From: Flavimobilis massiliensis
GTDB taxonomy: Bacteria; Actinomycetota; Actinomycetes; Actinomycetales; Cellulomonadaceae
Assembly (NCBI RefSeq): GCF_900240335.1
Contig: NZ_LT964979.1
Span: forward strand, 1,984,001-2,048,000
Direction of reading: 5' to 3'
DNA length: 64,000 bases
Positions 40,361-48,520 of this stretch are shown piece after piece. Position 1 is the first letter of the stretch. Every line of letters begins with the position of its first letter. Both the position numbers and the translations under genes were made by a program. The notes under the pieces were generated by a model. The model made no database searches. It worked only from the letters and a program-made list of their open reading frames with translations, and was not told the DNA's origin.

Positions 40361-41362
40361 ATGAGCATCACCGGCACCGGCGGCGCGACCGCGCGCCCGA
40401 CCGTCTCCTTCGAGCTCATGCCCCCGCGCAACCCCGACGCGGCCCCGAAGTTCTGGGCGACCGCCCGCGCGCTCCTCGCCGCACGCCCCGACTTCGTCTC
40501 CGTCACCTACGGCGCCGCCGGGACCGACCGCGCGACGACGCGCCAGGTCGTCCAGACGATCGCCCGCGAGACTCCCGTCCTGCCGATCGCACATCTCACG
40601 TGCGTCGCAGCGACGCGCGAGCACGTCACCGAGGTCGTCCGCGAATTCCTCGACGCGGGCATCCGCTCGTTCCTCGCGCTGCGTGGCGACCCGCCCGTCG
40701 GGCAGCCCGACTGGACCCCGAGCCCGGGCGGCGTCAACTCCTCCGAGGACCTCATCCGCCTCCTCCAGCAGGTTGAGGCCGTGCGCTGCGGCGAGTCGCC
40801 AGCGAGCGCGCTCCGCGGCGCGACCCGCCCCCTGACGATCGCGGTCGCGACGTTCCCCGGCGGCAACCTCGCCGCGGGCACGACGCCCGCGCAGGAGGTC
40901 GAGCGCCTGCTCGTCAAGCAGGAGGCGGGCGCGACGTTCGCGATCACCCAGCTCTTCTACGAGGCATCGACATACGTCGACTTCGTCGAGCGCGCCCGCA
41001 CCGCGGGCGTCACCATCCCCATCCTCGCCGGCATCCTGCCGACGACCGAGCCCCGCCGCCTCCACCGGGTCGCGGAGCTCACGGGCGTGCCCGCACCGGT
41101 GCGACTCACGGCCGAGCTCGAGTCCCTGCCCGAGGACGAGAGGCACGCGCACGGCATGCGCGCGTCGATCGACCTCGCGCGGGCCGTGCTCGACGCCGGG
41201 GCGCCTGGCCTGCACGTCTACACCTTCAACAACGCTGCACCAGCACTGGACCTGCTCGAGGGTGTACACCTCGGCGGCGACGCGCAGATCGCGTCGGACC
41301 TGGCCGGAGGGCCGCGGGTCGGTGAACCCCTCAGGGACGTCGCACGAGTCGACGGCCCCTGA
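40361..41362 (+). CDS. metF: 5,10-methylenetetrahydrofolate reductase
   Basis: 333 residues. TIM-barrel flavoprotein motifs: VSFELMPPRNPDAAPKFW with the catalytic Glu, FVSVTYGAAGTDR, AHLTCVAATREH, FLALRGDPP and TFAITQLFYEASTYVDF. Makes 5-methyltetrahydrofolate for methionine synthesis. Directly follows the SAM riboswitch, with GGAGG 7 nt upstream of the ATG, and is followed by metE 22 bases later. The pair forms the methyl-transfer end of methionine biosynthesis. Confidence 0.94.
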   Translation: MSITGTGGATARPTVSFELMPPRNPDAAPKFWATARALLAARPDFVSVTYGAAGTDRATTRQVVQTIARETPVLPIAHLTCVAATREHVTEVVREFLDAGIRSFLALRGDPPVGQPDWTPSPGGVNSSEDLIRLLQQVEAVRCGESPASALRGATRPLTIAVATFPGGNLAAGTTPAQEVERLLVKQEAGATFAITQLFYEASTYVDFVERARTAGVTIPILAGILPTTEPRRLHRVAELTGVPAPVRLTAELESLPEDERHAHGMRASIDLARAVLDAGAPGLHVYTFNNAAPALDLLEGVHLGGDAQIASDLAGGPRVGEPLRDVARVDGP

Positions 41363-41384
41363 TCTCACCTCCAGGAGCACCAGC

Positions 41385-43772
41385 ATGACCATCTCCCAGG
41401 GCACCCGTGTCCCCACTGCCGGAACGGTTCCCGCATTTCCGACCGCGACGATCCTCGGCTACCCCCGCATCGGGCCGCGCCGCGAGCTCAAGCGTGCGCT
41501 CGAGTCCTTCTGGGCCGGGCGGACGACCGCGGCGGAGCTCGAGGCCGTCGCGGCGGACCTGCGCGCGACGACCCGCGCCCGCCTCGTCGCGCTCGGCCTC
41601 ACCGGTGACTCCGCGGTCCCCGCGGCGTTCTCCTTCTACGACCAGGTCCTCGACGCGGCCGTCACCGTCGGCGCCGTCCCCGAGCGCTTCGCGCACCTCG
41701 TCGCGTCCGACGGCACGCTCGACCTCGCCGGGTACTCGACGATCGCCCGCGGCGCGGGCGCGCTCGCGCCGCTCGAGATGACGAAGTGGTTCGACACGAA
41801 CTACCACTACCTCGTCCCCGAGATCGGCCCCGCGACGGCGTTCCGCCTCGCGTCGGACCGCCTCGTCGCCGAGGTCGCCGAGTCCGTCGCGTCGGGGGTC
41901 GTCCCACGTCCCGTCGTCGTCGGGCCCGTCACCTTCCTCGCGCTGTCGAAGGCCGCGGACGGTGCGCCCGACGGCTACGAGCCGCTCGACCGGCTCGACG
42001 ACCTCCTCCCGGTCTACGTCGCCCTGCTCGAGCGCCTCGCGGCCGCGGGCGCGCAGTGGGTGCAGCTCGACGAGCCCGCGCTCGTCACCGACACGCTGCG
42101 CACGGCGCCCGACGCCCTCGCGGCGGCCGCCTCCCGCGCGTACGCCGTGCTCACCGCCGCACCCGTCGGAGCGCAGCGTCCCGCGATCCTCCTCGCCGCA
42201 CCGTACGGCGAGCTGCGTGAGTCCCTCCCCGCGGTCGCCCTGAGCGGCGTCGAGGCAGTCGCGCTCGACCTCGTCGAGGGATCCGTGCCCTCCGGGCTCA
42301 CCGACGAGGTCCGCGCGGGGCTCGCCGCCAAGGTGCTCGTCGGCGGCGTCGTCGACGGCCACAACGTGTGGCGCACCGACCTTGCGGGCGCGCTCGACCG
42401 GCTCGACGCGCTGCGCGAGATCTCCGGCGCGGTGGCTGCCGCGACGTCGACGTCCCTCCTCCATGTGCCGCACACTCTCGCCGACGAGCCGCAGCTGGAC
42501 GACGGGCTGCGCTCGTGGCTCGCGTTCGCCGACGAGAAGGTCGGCGAGGTCGCGGCGCTCGGCCGCGCGCTCACGTCGGGCAGGGACGCCGTCGCCGCCG
42601 AGGTCGAGGCCGCGAGCGCGGCCCTCGCTGCGCGGGCGGTCGCACCGGGCGTGCGCGTCGACGACGTCCGCGCGCGGACGTCCGCTGTCACCGACGCTGA
42701 CCGCAAGCGCGGCGACGTCGCCGCGCGACGTACCGCCCAGGCCGAGCGCCTGCGTCTTCCGGCGCTGCCCACGACGACGATCGGCTCGTTCCCGCAGACC
42801 GTCGAGATCCGCAAGGCGCGCGCCGCCCACGCCCGGGGTGAGCTCGCGACCGACGCGTACGAGGCCGCGATGCGCGCCGAGATCGAGCGCGTCGTGCGCC
42901 TCCAGGAGGAGCTCGGGCTCGACGTCCTCGTTCACGGCGAGGCCGAGCGCAACGACATGGTCCAGTACTTCGCGGAGCTGCTCGACGGCTTCGCGGTAAC
43001 CGAGAACGGCTGGGTCCAGTCCTACGGCTCGCGCTGCACGCGGCCCTCGCTCCTGTGGGGCGACGTGTCACGGCCCGCGCCCATGACGGTCGGCTGGGCG
43101 TCGTACGCGCAGTCGCTCTCCGACAAGCCCGTCAAGGGCATGCTCACGGGCCCCGTGACGATCATGGCGTGGTCGTTCGTGCGTGACGACGTGCCCGCGG
43201 CCGAGGTCGCCGACCAGCTCGGGCTCGCGCTGCGCGACGAGGTCGCGGACCTCGAGGCGGCCGGGATCGCGGTCGTCCAGGTCGACGAGCCCGCGCTGCG
43301 CGAGCTCCTGCCGCTGCGCCGCGAGGCGCACGCCGACTACCTCGCGTGGTCCGTCGGCTCGTTCCGCCTCGCGACGGCCGGGGCGACACCGTCGACGCAG
43401 GTGCACACGCACCTGTGCTACTCCGAGTTCGGCGAGGTCATCGGCGCGATCGACGCCCTCGACGCGGACGTCACGTCGATCGAGGCGGCGCGCTCCCGCA
43501 TGGAGGTGCTCGACGAGCTCGAGGCCGCCGGGTTCTCGCGGGGCGTCGGGCCGGGCGTGTGGGACATCCACTCCCCGCGCGTGCCGTCGGCGGAGGAGAT
43601 CTCGGAGCTGCTCGGGCTTGCGCTCGGGTCCGTCGACCCGAGCCTGCTGTGGGTCAACCCGGACTGCGGTCTCAAGACCCGCGGCTACGCGGAGACGGAG
43701 GCGTCGCTGAGGAACCTCGTGTCGGCGACCCTCACGGCGCGAGCGTCGCTCGCCGCCTCCACCCCGGCCTGA
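41385..43772 (+). CDS. metE: Cobalamin-independent methionine synthase
   Basis: 795 residues, two related barrel domains. The N-terminal folate-binding half begins ATILGYPRIGPRRELKRALESFW. The catalytic half shows TTIGSFPQT near residue 463, HGEAERNDMVQYFAE, and zinc ligands HTHLC (H676, C678) and NPDCGLKTR (C761). Transfers the methyl group of 5-methyltetrahydropteroyl-triglutamate to homocysteine. Second gene of the SAM-riboswitch operon. AGGAG precedes the ATG. The sequence just after the stop is an assembly artefact (see 43790), so its true 3' flank is unknown. Confidence 0.96.
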   Translation: MTISQGTRVPTAGTVPAFPTATILGYPRIGPRRELKRALESFWAGRTTAAELEAVAADLRATTRARLVALGLTGDSAVPAAFSFYDQVLDAAVTVGAVPERFAHLVASDGTLDLAGYSTIARGAGALAPLEMTKWFDTNYHYLVPEIGPATAFRLASDRLVAEVAESVASGVVPRPVVVGPVTFLALSKAADGAPDGYEPLDRLDDLLPVYVALLERLAAAGAQWVQLDEPALVTDTLRTAPDALAAAASRAYAVLTAAPVGAQRPAILLAAPYGELRESLPAVALSGVEAVALDLVEGSVPSGLTDEVRAGLAAKVLVGGVVDGHNVWRTDLAGALDRLDALREISGAVAAATSTSLLHVPHTLADEPQLDDGLRSWLAFADEKVGEVAALGRALTSGRDAVAAEVEAASAALAARAVAPGVRVDDVRARTSAVTDADRKRGDVAARRTAQAERLRLPALPTTTIGSFPQTVEIRKARAAHARGELATDAYEAAMRAEIERVVRLQEELGLDVLVHGEAERNDMVQYFAELLDGFAVTENGWVQSYGSRCTRPSLLWGDVSRPAPMTVGWASYAQSLSDKPVKGMLTGPVTIMAWSFVRDDVPAAEVADQLGLALRDEVADLEAAGIAVVQVDEPALRELLPLRREAHADYLAWSVGSFRLATAGATPSTQVHTHLCYSEFGEVIGAIDALDADVTSIEAARSRMEVLDELEAAGFSRGVGPGVWDIHSPRVPSAEEISELLGLALGSVDPSLLWVNPDCGLKTRGYAETEASLRNLVSATLTARASLAASTPA

Positions 43773-43789
43773 CCCCACCCGACCCACCT

Positions 43790-43842
43790 NCCAGCGTCAT
43801 ATGTGTATAAGGCCCACCACCCGCCCCCCCCCCCCCCCCCCC
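43790..43842. other. Sequencing-adapter contamination and poly-C run (assembly artefact)
   Basis: After an N at 43790, positions 43792-43811 read CAGCGTCATATGTGTATAAG. This matches 19 of 20 bases of the Illumina Nextera read-1 transposase adapter (one G-to-T difference). Positions 43824-43842 are 19 consecutive C, the reverse complement of the dark-cycle poly-G artefact of two-colour sequencers. The segment is almost certainly not genomic. The metE-to-DUF2510 junction should be treated as a bridged gap. Confidence 0.9.
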
Positions 43843-43845
43843 GTC

Positions 43846-43894
43846 TGGTGGGTCTCCAGCACTGTTCGATGGTGCTGGAGACCTACGAGTCGGG
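43846..43894 (-). repeat. Family E palindromic repeat, copy 3 (intergenic)
   Basis: GGTCTCCAGCACTG and its partner GGTGCTGGAGACC around TTCGAT, followed by TACGAGTCGG. It is the reverse complement of the repeats inside hrpA, with 2-4 differences. It directly follows the adapter/poly-C artefact, so its left edge may be lost. Confidence 0.8.
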
Positions 43895-43914
43895 GTTTCG
43901 GTACGCTCGCAGGC

Positions 43915-44712
43915 GTGACCGCTCAGCCGCCGCCCCTGCCCGGTTCCACGCCCGACGGCTCAGTCCCGTCCGCCAAGCCCGACGGCCAGGCCCCCGCCGG
44001 TTCCGGGGGCGCCCCGCGCCCGTCGGGCGCCGGTGCCGTTCCTCGCGGGACCGTCACCGCCCCCGGCGGTGGCGGCGACGTGCTCGTCGGTCCGGCCGGC
44101 TGGTACCCGCACCCCGACGGCCGCGAACGCTGGTGGGACGGCACCGCGTGGACGGAGCTCGCACGCTCGGGTGGCAAGGTCGCGCACGTCCGTGGCGACG
44201 GCTCGACGATCGAGGACGACGCCCGCGACCGTCGGCGCGGCGCGTTGAAGTTCTTCGGGGCCCTCGTCGTGGTCTTCCTCCTGTGGTCGCTCGGCGTCGC
44301 GGGGTGGGAGATGCTCATCGAGCGGTACCCACAGCTCGAGCGCGTCACGCCCACGGAGCGGGCGACCGCGGTGCTCAGCGCGCCGCGCGGCCTCGGCACG
44401 GGGAACGCGTGCCCGACGACGGACAGGCAGCTCGTCGACCCCGCCTCCGACACGGTCGCGCGCTGGCGCGAGCTGCGTGGCTGCGACCTCACGCCCGCGC
44501 TCGACCGCAAGCGCTGGGAGTGGGTGACGAAGCCGACGGAGGACTCGCCGACTGCCGTCGTCGACTACACGTTCGCGGAGGTCGAGGACGCGGAGCGGCC
44601 CGACGCGAAACTCGGCGGGACGACCGTCCGGCTCACCCTCACGCTCGAGAAGGTGTTCCTCGGCTGGAAGGTTTCCGCGGTCGAGGGCCTGCCGGCGCGC
44701 GCGAAGGGCTGA
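43915..44712 (+). CDS. DUF2510-containing single-pass membrane protein
   Basis: 265 residues from a GTG. A Pro/Gly/Ser-rich N-terminus (~60 residues) precedes a DUF2510 motif GPAGWYPHPDGRERWWDGTAWTE near residue 65, a small aromatic-rich domain common at actinobacterial membranes. A single hydrophobic helix (FFGALVVVFLLWSLGVAGW, ~115-133) follows. The extracytoplasmic part has a Cys pair (NACPTTD, RGCDLTP) and a small alpha/beta or beta-rich fold. Function unknown. Its upstream region is uncertain because of the artefact 70 bases away. Confidence 0.8.
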   Translation: MTAQPPPLPGSTPDGSVPSAKPDGQAPAGSGGAPRPSGAGAVPRGTVTAPGGGGDVLVGPAGWYPHPDGRERWWDGTAWTELARSGGKVAHVRGDGSTIEDDARDRRRGALKFFGALVVVFLLWSLGVAGWEMLIERYPQLERVTPTERATAVLSAPRGLGTGNACPTTDRQLVDPASDTVARWRELRGCDLTPALDRKRWEWVTKPTEDSPTAVVDYTFAEVEDAERPDAKLGGTTVRLTLTLEKVFLGWKVSAVEGLPARAKG

Positions 44713-44719
44713 GCGGCGC

Positions 44720-45427
44720 TCAGAACTGCGTCATGTCCTGCGCGACGACGCTCGCCCCGCCCCTCCCGTCGGCCTCGACGCGGTAGGTCCGCGCCCCCGG
44801 GCGCTCGGCCAGGTGCGCGCGCACGACGCCGTCGACGACGTGCACCGCGGCGCCGTCGTCAGCCGCCCATCCTGCGGGAAGCACGCCGGACGCGACAGCG
44901 GCCGCGTAGTCGTCGACGCGGCCCTCGCCGTCGGCGTGCGGGCAGAAACTGCCCGCGACGAACCCCGTCCCACCGCGCCACGGCACGACCTCGGGCCCGA
45001 ACGAGTCGGTCGTGCAGCCCTCGAACCAGCAGTTCGCGCCGGCGGACAGGCCCGCGAGCACGAGGTCGCGCCCGGCGGCGAGGCGCCTCAGCTCGCGCGT
45101 CACGCCGTGGATGTCCCACAGCGCCACGAGGTTGACGGTGTTGCCGCCGCCGACCATGAGAACGTCGACTCCGTCGAGCGTGCGTGCGACGGACTGTGCG
45201 CCGTCGGCGACGAGCCGCAGCACGCGCGTCTCGCAGTCGAGCGGCGCGTACGCGGCCTCGAAGCGCTCGATGTACAAGGTGGCGTCGCCGCTCGCCGTCG
45301 GCGCGAAGCAGACGGTGGGCCGGTCGACGCCGGCCAGGCCGAGCGCGTAGCGGTCGAGCGCGGTCGCCGCGTAGCCGTCGGACATCGAGAAGCCGCCGCC
45401 ACCGAGGGCGAGCACGTGCGTCGTCAT
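44720..45427 (-). CDS. Peptidase E / cyanophycinase-like serine hydrolase (family S51)
   Basis: 235 residues. ALGGGGFSMSD at the N-terminus, MVGGGNTVNLVALW near residue 91 and the nucleophile elbow GLSAGANCWFEG with Ser128 define the S51 fold; GTGFVAGSFCPHAD supplies the His. E. coli PepE cleaves Asp-X dipeptides. Actinobacterial members of this length are usually annotated as peptidase E. Predicted cytosolic, no signal peptide. The start ATG 45427 has GGTGGGG upstream. Convergent with the DUF2510 gene with a seven-base gap. Confidence 0.88.
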   Translation of the reverse strand: MTTHVLALGGGGFSMSDGYAATALDRYALGLAGVDRPTVCFAPTASGDATLYIERFEAAYAPLDCETRVLRLVADGAQSVARTLDGVDVLMVGGGNTVNLVALWDIHGVTRELRRLAAGRDLVLAGLSAGANCWFEGCTTDSFGPEVVPWRGGTGFVAGSFCPHADGEGRVDDYAAAVASGVLPAGWAADDGAAVHVVDGVVRAHLAERPGARTYRVEADGRGGASVVAQDMTQF

Positions 45428-45584
45428 CGTCCCACCCCACCGTACGGGCGCCCGTCCCGCAATCTCTTTCGCACGCCGCCCGCCGCGGGACGTGGCGGAC
45501 GCCACGTCCGAGCTCGCCAGGCCCCACGGCGTGGTCCCGTCCTCTTCACGCGAGGTCCACGGCCGCTCACTAGGGTTGAAGGTG

Positions 45585-46640
45585 ATGAGCCCGCGCCCCG
45601 CAGCCCCGCGCACGCCGTCGGAGAACCCTCCGTCGGCGGAGCATTCGCGCCCGCAGCCGCCCATGCCGACGCGACCGTCGCTCGTGACGATCGCCGCGAG
45701 CGCGCTCACGGCCGTGACGTCGACCATCGCGCTGTCGTATCTGGGGGTCGCCGGGACGATTGTCGGCGCGGTCGTCGCCGCGATCCTCACGGCGTTCGCG
45801 AACTACGCGTACACGCGCTCGCTTGTGCGGACGCAGGTCGTCGTCACGCAGCTTGCGCCTCGCTACCTGCGGACCGCGACGTCCGCGGAGGACACCGCGG
45901 TCCTCGATCCGGTCCCCGCAGGTCCGGCCGACGTGCCGCCGCTCCGCGAGGAGACCCCGACCGGCTTGCTCGAACCGACCGTGACGACGGACGCCATCCC
46001 AGTCGCTGCTGCTCCCGAGGTCGCGATCGTCACGCGGGAGACGCCCGTCGTCGCGCGCGTCACCGAGGAGTCGACCGGTCCGTCGGTCCCGCCACCGGCC
46101 ACATCTCCGGTCGACGAACGCGTCGGCCGCGACCTCATGGCGCCGACGCGGCGCAGCCCGCGCCGCACGTTCGCGCTCGTCGCGGTGACGACGTTCGTCG
46201 TCATCATCCTCACGCTCACGGTCGTCGAGCTCGGGCTCGGCCGCCCGCTGTCGAAGGCGCTGCGCGGCGTCGAGGGATCCGGCACGACGATCTCGCGCGT
46301 CCGTGAGAAGGCGCGCCCCGTCACCCCGACGGAGAAGCCCACGACGACACCGTCGGACGAACCGACGACGGACGCGCCGACAACGCCCACGGAGGAGCCC
46401 ACGACGGACGCGCCCACTGTGACGCCGTCGCCCACCCCGACCGACGAGCCGACGGACCCTGCGACGCCCGTGCCGCCCGCGACGCCGACCGACGTGCCCA
46501 CCGACGCCCCGACGACGGAGCTTCCGCAGCCGGGCGGAACGCCCGTCCCGGAGCCGCCGGCCCCGCAGGACGACGCGTCGGCCCCCGCCGACGAGCCTGC
46601 GGCGGACGACGTCAGCGCGTCATCGTCCCTCGGTGCCTGA
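45585..46640 (+). CDS. Two-helix membrane protein with long Thr/Pro-rich tail, function unknown
   Basis: 351 residues. Hydrophobic segments near residues 34-70 (SLVTIAASALTAVTSTIALSYLGVAGTIVGAVVAAILTAF, probably two helices) and 203-222 (FALVAVTTFVVIILTLTVVEL). The C-terminal ~125 residues are low complexity with repeated TEEPTTDAPT and TPTDEPTDP units, resembling wall-spanning extracellular stalks. No domain recognised. The last 21 bases overlap the convergent FNT gene. Confidence 0.72.
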   Translation: MSPRPAAPRTPSENPPSAEHSRPQPPMPTRPSLVTIAASALTAVTSTIALSYLGVAGTIVGAVVAAILTAFANYAYTRSLVRTQVVVTQLAPRYLRTATSAEDTAVLDPVPAGPADVPPLREETPTGLLEPTVTTDAIPVAAAPEVAIVTRETPVVARVTEESTGPSVPPPATSPVDERVGRDLMAPTRRSPRRTFALVAVTTFVVIILTLTVVELGLGRPLSKALRGVEGSGTTISRVREKARPVTPTEKPTTTPSDEPTTDAPTTPTEEPTTDAPTVTPSPTPTDEPTDPATPVPPATPTDVPTDAPTTELPQPGGTPVPEPPAPQDDASAPADEPAADDVSASSSLGA

Positions 46641-47519
46641 CCCCGCGCGTGCCGCTTCACGCGTGACGAGCCGCGCCTCGCGCAGGAGCGCACGCTGCGT
46701 GCGCTCCGGGTCGTTCGCGTACGCGTAGTACCAGCCGATGAGCAGGCCTCCGCCGACGAAGTTGCCGACGAGCGCGATGCCGACGTTCGCGAGGGCGAGC
46801 CAGATGTCGATGCCGCCGTGGAAGCCCTGGATGGTGAAGAGGACCGTGTTGGCGACGGAGTGCTCGTAGCCGAGGAAGGCGAAGAGCATGACGGCGACGT
46901 TCATCGCGAGGACCTTGACGCCGTCGGCCTTGACGAGCCCGTTGTAGACGAGCAGCATCGCGAGGTTGATGAGGAGGTTGCAGAGGATCGCGCGGACGAA
47001 GAGGTCGAGCATCCCGCTCGACCCTGAGGTCACGTAGTCGAGCTTGTGCTCGACGGCCTGCGTGACGAGCTCGCCGGTCGCGCCGTCGATCATCGACGAC
47101 CCGGCGACGAGCAGCGCGATGAGCAGCCCGCCGAGGGCGTTGCCGAGGAGGCAGAGGGCGAGGAGCGCGCTCGCACGGCGTACGCGCATGCGGCGGTGGT
47201 AGACGGCGATCGTCGCGATCATCATGTTCGAGGTGAGCAGTTCGGAGCGCGTGAAGTAGATGAAAGCGAGGGCAAACCCGAAGACGACGGCGCCGACGAG
47301 CTTGCCGATCGTGCGCAGTTCAGGATCGACCGCGACGAAGCCGGCGATGATCGTGTAGTTCGCGAGGTAAAAGATGCCGATGAGGATGCCGGCCATCGCA
47401 GCACGCATGAGGTACACCTGCGTGATCGAGCGCGACATCTCGGCCTTCGTGTCGGCGGCCTCGAGGACTGTCGAGACGAAGGTCTTGCCGGGGAAGAGCT
47501 TCTCGGGTGCTTCGGCCAT
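46620..47519 (-). CDS. Formate/nitrite transporter family channel (FNT)
   Basis: 299 residues with six membrane helices. Characteristic segments are the N-terminal AAMAGILIGIFYLANYTI, the half-helix ELLTSNMMIATIAVYHRRM (lower constriction region with Thr), the central LVRAILCNLLINLAMLL, and FAFLGYEHSVANTVLF with the conserved His. FNT channels pass formate, nitrite or hydrosulfide as pentamers. Which anion is carried here cannot be read from sequence, and no pfl, nirB or asr gene is adjacent. AGGGG precedes the ATG at 47519. Confidence 0.92.
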   Translation of the reverse strand: MAEAPEKLFPGKTFVSTVLEAADTKAEMSRSITQVYLMRAAMAGILIGIFYLANYTIIAGFVAVDPELRTIGKLVGAVVFGFALAFIYFTRSELLTSNMMIATIAVYHRRMRVRRASALLALCLLGNALGGLLIALLVAGSSMIDGATGELVTQAVEHKLDYVTSGSSGMLDLFVRAILCNLLINLAMLLVYNGLVKADGVKVLAMNVAVMLFAFLGYEHSVANTVLFTIQGFHGGIDIWLALANVGIALVGNFVGGGLLIGWYYAYANDPERTQRALLREARLVTREAARAGSGTEGR

Positions 47520-47623
47520 GCCCCTAGTCTCCCTGGAGCACACCGTAAAGTCATGGGCCCACTTGGCGGGGCGAGTGCCGCGTGGCGGTGGCGCGCGTCA
47601 CGACGCGGACTAGTGTGGATGTC

Positions 47624-48481
47624 ATGGCTGGTGAGACATCGGCACGACCGCACGTGACGCTCTCGACGGCGAGCGTCTACCCCCGCAAGGCCCCGCTCGC
47701 CTTCGAGCTCGCGGCCGAGCTCGGGTACGACGGCGTCGAGGTCATGGTGTGGAACGACAAGATCTCCCGCGACGACCTCGCCCTCGCGCGCCTGGCACAG
47801 GAGACGGGCGTGCCGATCCGTTCGGTGCACGCACCGACGCTCATCGTCTCCCAGCAGGTGTGGGGCACGAAGCCCGGGCACAAGCTCGCGAAGACCGTCG
47901 ACATGGCCCTCACGCTCGGTGCGTCGACGGTCGTCGTGCACCCGCCGTTCGCGTGGCAGCGTGGCTACTCGCGGCACTTCGCAGAGCAGGTGCGCGCCCT
48001 GTCGGAGGACTCGGGGCTCACCATCGCGGTCGAGAACATGTACCCGTGGCGGGGCCGGAAGCGTGAGTTCATGGGTTACCTGCCGGGTTGGGACCCGACG
48101 GAGCACGACTACGACCGTGTGACGCTCGACGTGTCGCACGCGGCGACGTCGCGGCAGTCGTGCGTCGACCTCGCGGCACTCTTCGGTCCGCGTCTGGCAC
48201 ACGTGCATCTCACGGACGGCACCGACTCCGGGTTCGACGAGCACCTCGTGCCGGGCCGCGGGACGCAGCCCGTCCGCGAGCTCCTCGAGGGTTTGGCGCG
48301 CAGCGGCTTCGCGGGTGACGTCGTCGTCGAGATCGGCACGCGCAAGGCGCGGGACGCGACGGAACGTCGCGCCGACATCGCGCAGTCGTTGCACTTCGCG
48401 AGGACGTACCTCGCGGTCGACGCGCACGCGGAGTACTCGCCCGCGCCGGAGCACCACCGGCCGGAGTCGCCCTGGGTGTGA
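47624..48481 (+). CDS. Sugar-phosphate isomerase/epimerase family protein (AP endonuclease 2-like TIM barrel)
   Basis: 285 residues. The start LSTASVYPRKAPLAFELAAELGYDGVEVM, then SVHAPTL near residue 73, VVVHPPFAWQ near 106, VENMY near 138, LDVSHAATS near 168 and HVHLTDG near 194 match the AP2Ec/IolE barrel with metal-binding Glu, His and Asp. Substrate not determined. No ribosome site is obvious before the ATG at 47624, and TAGTGT ten bases upstream could be a -10, so the message may be leaderless. Confidence 0.85.
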   Translation: MAGETSARPHVTLSTASVYPRKAPLAFELAAELGYDGVEVMVWNDKISRDDLALARLAQETGVPIRSVHAPTLIVSQQVWGTKPGHKLAKTVDMALTLGASTVVVHPPFAWQRGYSRHFAEQVRALSEDSGLTIAVENMYPWRGRKREFMGYLPGWDPTEHDYDRVTLDVSHAATSRQSCVDLAALFGPRLAHVHLTDGTDSGFDEHLVPGRGTQPVRELLEGLARSGFAGDVVVEIGTRKARDATERRADIAQSLHFARTYLAVDAHAEYSPAPEHHRPESPWV

Positions 48482-48520
48482 GGCCGGCTGGCCACGACGC
48501 CCGGCGCGGCACGACCGACC

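Noticed and set aside
43824..43842. Poly-C/poly-G tract as a G-quadruplex or phase-variation switch
   Set aside because: It directly follows sequencing-adapter sequence and an N, so a technical origin is far more likely.
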